DNA of 42,149 nucleotides, from assembly GCA_004299145.1 (NCBI GenBank), contig SCQD01000119.1:1-42149 (forward strand). The letters are read 5' to 3'. The position numbers and the translations under genes are program-made. Positions 38,525 to 42,149 of this stretch are shown piece by piece (position 1 is the first letter of the stretch; each line of letters starts with the position of its first letter). Under the pieces are notes generated by a model. It did not search any database. It was not told the origin of the DNA and saw only the letters and a list, made by a program, of their open reading frames with translations. The DNA comes from Methylococcaceae bacterium. Lineage in GTDB: Bacteria > Pseudomonadota > Gammaproteobacteria > Methylococcales > Methylococcaceae.

Positions 38525-41232
38525 GGTTGTTCCCCGGGAGCGCGGCCATCCTGGCCGCACTGCGGCCAGGATGGCTGCGGCCCCAGGGGCGGGCAGGATG
38601 CCCGCACTCCCGGGATGAACGTCATCTTGTGCAAAGCCGGGCCGGCACGCAGCAGCAGGGCGCGGCCATGCGCCCAGGCCGCCTGCTGGTCGCGGTAATG
38701 GGGCGACAAAGGGTGACCGGACTGGCCGCCCGGCATGTGCAAAATGCCTGCCGACTCGTGCCCCGGCGCCACCACCAGCCGCTCGTCGGCACCGACCCTT
38801 TGCTCGTGCAGGCGCACGCACTCGGCGCAGCCGGCCAGAGACTCCGGCGGCATGTCCAACCAGGCCCCGAGTGCCGGCAGCGCCGCCGAGAGCGGATGGG
38901 CGATCAGCGCCTGGCTGGTTTCCCCCCAAACCGGCGCGGCGTGTGCGGCGGCTTGCAGCAGCAGGCCACGCAGCCAGGCGCGCCAGTCGGGAAAGCGCGC
39001 GGCAGCGGGCAGCAATTCCGGCGCTTGCGTTTCGAGCAGCTGCTGCAAAGGCAGGTCCAGCGTGGGCCAAAAATAGCTGAACCGCGCATCGAGCCGACGG
39101 CATTTTTCCAGGTAAGGGGGAATGACCGCCTCGATCAGGCGCCGGCGAAACTCCACCAGGATCGCGAGCCCGGCGGAATCAGGTTCCGCCCGGCCGTCCC
39201 AGGCGGCCAGGTTTGCTTTGATGCGCTGCTCCGCCGCAGCGTCGGCATCCAGCAAGGACAGGGCGAGTTGCTGGTAATAGCGATAAAACCCGGCGCGCGT
39301 GTCCAGCTGCAGCGCGAAAAGGTCGTGCTCGTCCATGGCTTGCATTTCGCCCAGCCGTTCGGCGATGCGAGAGGCGCGGTAGCCGTTGTCGAAGCCGTGG
39401 CCGATGACGTGGGGATAATAGGCCATCGTTCCCACGCTCCGCGTGGGAACGCATCCAGCGACGCTCCGCGTCGCGTCAACATCGGCAAAGGTGGTTTGTG
39501 ATTGCGCAGAGGTGATTTGCAAAAAACAACCTCCCCAGCGGTTGAGGAATACAGAATCGCCGCGAAGCGGTATCTTCAAGGTTTCCTGAGAATGTCCCGG
39601 ACTGCATTCCATAAGCCTGAGTAATTCCGCTTCGCGGTGGTTTTCCCACACCGAGCGTAATGGGAACGCTGCGGAAAACATTACGGGACGCTGAGCGTCC
39701 CAGACTGCATTCCCACGCGGAGCGTGGGAACGATGACAAGCCGCAGCTGCATCGTGGGTCACCATGGGCTGGTTGGCATTGACGATAAACCCTTGCGGCG
39801 GATCGACCCGGCGCGGCAGTTCGCCGGGCGGGATATAGCCGTCCCAGCCGCGCGTACCGTCCGCCCAGGAGCGGCTGGTCAGACCGTCCAGCCCGAAGCG
39901 GCGCGGGATTTTTCCGGTATAGCTCCAGCCGATATGCCCCCCGGCGTCGGCGACCAGGGCATTCAGCGGCGGGCTGCCGGCCCGGTTGAACACGGCCAGC
40001 GCCGCCGGTACGTCGCCGGCAAGGTCCAGGTCGAGCAGCCCGAGGTCGGTCGCCGCCGGGTCCAGCAGCGTCCAGTTGACCGCGACCGGCTTGCCGAGCA
40101 GCGTTTCCGCCGCCACCGGCCCCCACTGCGTGGTGCGCACCGGCACCGCCACGTCGGCGCCGCCGCGCACCCGTATCGTTTCGACGCGCTCGCCGAAGCG
40201 GCGATAGCCTTGCGGCGTCAGATAACGCCCGGCGTCCGCCGCATCGAGTTCCAGCGTCACCAGGTCGATGAAATCGCCCTGTATGCTGGTGAAACCCCAG
40301 GCGATCCGGCCATTGGAACCGGCGATGAGCAGCGGCACGCCGGGCAGGGTGAAACCGGTGAGTTCCACTGGCCCGTAGCGCAGTTCCGCCCGGTACCACA
40401 GGTTGGGAACGCCCAGCGTCAGGTGCATGTCGTTGGCGAGCATGGCGCGGCCATGGCGGGTCCGGCCGGGACCGACGACCCAGGCGTTGGAACCTTGCGG
40501 CGCCGGCGCCGGGGCGATCAGACCGGGCTGACCCGCAACGCCGGCGTCCGTCAACAGCGCGGCCAGCTCGGCCTTGGGCAGGACGGTGGCGGACGATGGA
40601 TGAGCAGCGGCCGGCGTAAAAAAGGCGTAGACCCGCGGCGGCAAGGCGGCCGCCATGATCGTCGCCATGCGTTCCGCATCGGCGGACCAGGTCAGTTCTT
40701 CGCCCATGGCCAACACCACCAGCAGGCTGTCTTCGGGACGCCAGGCGGAAAAACCGTAAGCCAGCGCCAAAAATTCCGGCGGCAGCGCCGTCATGGCCGC
40801 CACGGCCTGGTTCACGCCGGCCGCATACGCCGCCAGCGCTTGCTTTTGCTCGTCGGGCAGCCGTTGCAGGATGCGCCGCGCCACGTCTTCGAAACCCATG
40901 AGCCGGTGGCGGCGGTCGGATGCCGCCAGAGCGGCGCCCAGCACTTCGGCCAGACGTCCCGCCGTCCGCCGGCGCAGCAGGTCCATCTGGAACAGCCGCT
41001 CGCGCGCCGTGACGAAGCCCAGCACGCGGTAAGCATCATCCCGATCGTGCGCCAGAATTTTGGGAATGCCCAGGGCGTCGAATTCCACTTGCGCCTGCCG
41101 ATCGAGTCCCGGCAGGGCATGGACGCCGTCGAGATCGGGCAGCGAAGCGCGCAATGCCCACGACAGCGCCAGGGCCGCCGCCGACACGGCGGCGAGGGTG
41201 GAGAGTGCAAAAACGCGCCGGCTATATTTCAT
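38521..41232 (-). CDS. Penicillin-acylase-family Ntn hydrolase with an in-frame 306-bp repeat insertion
   Basis: MKYSRRVFALSTLAAVSAAALALSWALRAS (signal); LGIPKILAHDRDDAYRVLGFVTARERLFQMDLLRRRTAGRLAEVLG; GSNAWVVG (autocatalytic Ser); YPHVIGHGFDNGYRASRI. Confidence 0.9.
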   Translation of the reverse strand: MKYSRRVFALSTLAAVSAAALALSWALRASLPDLDGVHALPGLDRQAQVEFDALGIPKILAHDRDDAYRVLGFVTARERLFQMDLLRRRTAGRLAEVLGAALAASDRRHRLMGFEDVARRILQRLPDEQKQALAAYAAGVNQAVAAMTALPPEFLALAYGFSAWRPEDSLLVVLAMGEELTWSADAERMATIMAAALPPRVYAFFTPAAAHPSSATVLPKAELAALLTDAGVAGQPGLIAPAPAPQGSNAWVVGPGRTRHGRAMLANDMHLTLGVPNLWYRAELRYGPVELTGFTLPGVPLLIAGSNGRIAWGFTSIQGDFIDLVTLELDAADAGRYLTPQGYRRFGERVETIRVRGGADVAVPVRTTQWGPVAAETLLGKPVAVNWTLLDPAATDLGLLDLDLAGDVPAALAVFNRAGSPPLNALVADAGGHIGWSYTGKIPRRFGLDGLTSRSWADGTRGWDGYIPPGELPRRVDPPQGFIVNANQPMVTHDAAAACHRSHAPRGNAVWDAQRPVMFSAAFPLRSVWENHREAELLRLMECSPGHSQETLKIPLRGDSVFLNRWGGCFLQITSAQSQTTFADVDATRSVAGCVPTRSVGTMAYYPHVIGHGFDNGYRASRIAERLGEMQAMDEHDLFALQLDTRAGFYRYYQQLALSLLDADAAAEQRIKANLAAWDGRAEPDSAGLAILVEFRRRLIEAVIPPYLEKCRRLDARFSYFWPTLDLPLQQLLETQAPELLPAAARFPDWRAWLRGLLLQAAAHAAPVWGETSQALIAHPLSAALPALGAWLDMPPESLAGCAECVRLHEQRVGADERLVVAPGHESAGILHMPGGQSGHPLSPHYRDQQAAWAHGRALLLRAGPALHKMTFIPGVRASCPPLGPQPSWPQCGQDGRAPGEQP
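39427..39732. repeat. Inverted BIME pair (306 bp) embedded in-frame in the acylase gene
   Basis: cgttcccacgctccgcgtgggaacgcatccagcgacgctccgcgtcgcg ... gggacgctgagcgtcccagactgcattcccacgcggagcgtgggaacg; the core holds a hemH-type repeat at 39612-39646. Confidence 0.9.
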
Positions 41233-41270
41233 CGTCGCCTTCTGTTCGTAGCCGATTCGAAGCGCAGCTT

Positions 41271-41390
41271 GTAGGGTGGGCACCGCCCACCAAAGGCCCG
41301 CCGATCAAGATAAGTTTCATGGTTGCCATTGCTGCGCTCCAATCAAGGCGTTTTGCCTGTCGAGGTGGTGGTGGGCGATGCCCACCCTAC
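41271..41390. mobile_element. Small MITE-like element with 22-bp imperfect terminal inverted repeats
   Basis: gtagggtgggcaccgcccacca / tggtgggcgatgcccaccctac, 21/22 inverted match, 120 bp total. Confidence 0.8.
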
Positions 41391-42149
41391 GCCTTTCCGG
41401 CAAAAACGCCGCCGTGCATGAGCGCCCGCCCCAGGCCCAAGGCCAGTTCCACGGAACCGGTGGCGTCGATCTCGCCGTGCTCCAGGGCGGTGGTCAAATC
41501 CTTGCGGCCGGCCAGCAACTGGCGCAGCGTGGTGCCCGACATGCCGATGACGCAATCCGCCGCCGCATCTCCCCGGCGCACCTGCACCGGCGCGCTGCCG
41601 GCATCGATCACCCAGGAGCCGCCGCCGTCGCCGTGGACCCGCAGCGCGACGACGCTGCGCGGCAAAGGACTGCCGTTCAGCAGCGGCGGCAGGGCAAGCT
41701 CGACGAGATCCGCAATATCCGGCGCGTCCGCGGAAAGGCCGGCCTCCGCGCCGTCATAGCCCAGCGCCGCCAGCAAGGCGTGCATCCGCTCCTGCAGCTC
41801 GGGCGTTACCGTCGCCAGCGACAGGGAGCGGCCCTTGCCGACGGCGTCGTCGTAGAGCCTTTGCGATAAATGGAAGCCGGCGTCGCCTTCCGCCACGCCG
41901 CTGCGGTGGCCGGAAAAAGTGCGCTCCAGGATGGCGGCGTCGTGCGCCACGCCGACGAAGGCAAACAGGGCCGGCAGTACCCGCTCGGGCCGGGTCACCA
42001 GATCTTCGTAGCGCACGCGCAGGCAGGATGCCGCACAGCGCTGTTCGAATTGCAGGATCAGCGCGGTCTGATCGGCCCAGCTCTCGATGAGCGCCTGCAC
42101 CACGTTGTGCGGGCTGCGTTGAATATATGGGCAGACTTCCTGGGTATAG
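41387..42149 (-). CDS. Sulfotransferase-family protein with C-terminal SCP2 sterol-binding-like domain (N-terminus off the right edge)
   Basis: CLRVRYEDLVTRPERVLPALFAFVGV (sulfotransferase C-terminal motif) then LVELALPPLLNG...CVIGMSGTTLRQLLAGRKDLTTALEHGEIDATGSVELALGLGRAL (SCP2-like). Confidence 0.8.
   Translation of the reverse strand, partial: YTQEVCPYIQRSPHNVVQALIESWADQTALILQFEQRCAASCLRVRYEDLVTRPERVLPALFAFVGVAHDAAILERTFSGHRSGVAEGDAGFHLSQRLYDDAVGKGRSLSLATVTPELQERMHALLAALGYDGAEAGLSADAPDIADLVELALPPLLNGSPLPRSVVALRVHGDGGGSWVIDAGSAPVQVRRGDAAADCVIGMSGTTLRQLLAGRKDLTTALEHGEIDATGSVELALGLGRALMHGGVFAGKA

Noticed and set aside
37283-38698. 471-aa plus-strand ORF antisense to the ABC exporter
   Set aside because: Shadow frame; the opposite strand has the exporter with Walker motifs.
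38525-39103. N-terminal extension of the ABC exporter ORF overlapping the acylase
   Set aside because: Reads as out-of-frame acylase sequence; MMRLLLQNSRRLL at 38524 is the plausible start and gives a 4-nt coupled overlap.
39724-41274. 516-aa plus-strand ORF antisense to the acylase gene
   Set aside because: Shadow frame with Arg/Gln/His-rich composition and no recognisable motif.

Overview
The window is about 42 kb of GC-rich chromosome that looks gammaproteobacterial. I cannot place it by similarity search; gene content and repeats are compatible with a methanotroph-type genome. From left to right it carries clpX (partial)-clpP-tig, tRNA-Leu(TAG), hemH, folE, queF, a large hybrid histidine kinase, bacteriohemerythrin, a second REC-histidine kinase overlapping dnaJ, dnaJ-dnaK-grpE-hrcA, an FAD oxidoreductase, recQ, waaF-like, a degraded NarL-type regulator, an Ala-rich membrane protein, rho, trxA, a DUF4239-like remnant, an HDAC-family hydrolase, metF, two lipoproteins (one FlgO-like), a DUF4440-like secreted protein, a LysR regulator, and a SprA-like protein. 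The right end is a co-directional block: RND transporter, diaminobutyrate aminotransferase, PvdE/SyrD-like ABC exporter, penicillin-acylase-family hydrolase and a partial sulfotransferase-SCP2 protein. That block resembles the flank of a peptide siderophore or lipopeptide locus. The most unusual signal is a set of dispersed palindromic repeats (BIME/REP-like pairs, MITE-like elements, a 39-bp hairpin repeat). They fill intergenic regions and also sit in-frame inside predicted proteins: hemH N-terminus, three places in the RND gene, and a 306-bp segment in the acylase. The same repeat families occur elsewhere in the window in noncoding DNA, so these look like protein-embedded palindromic elements, analogous to Rickettsia RPEs. 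GTAGG-type motifs, several of them ends of inverted-repeat elements, also supply the TAG stop codon of several genes.
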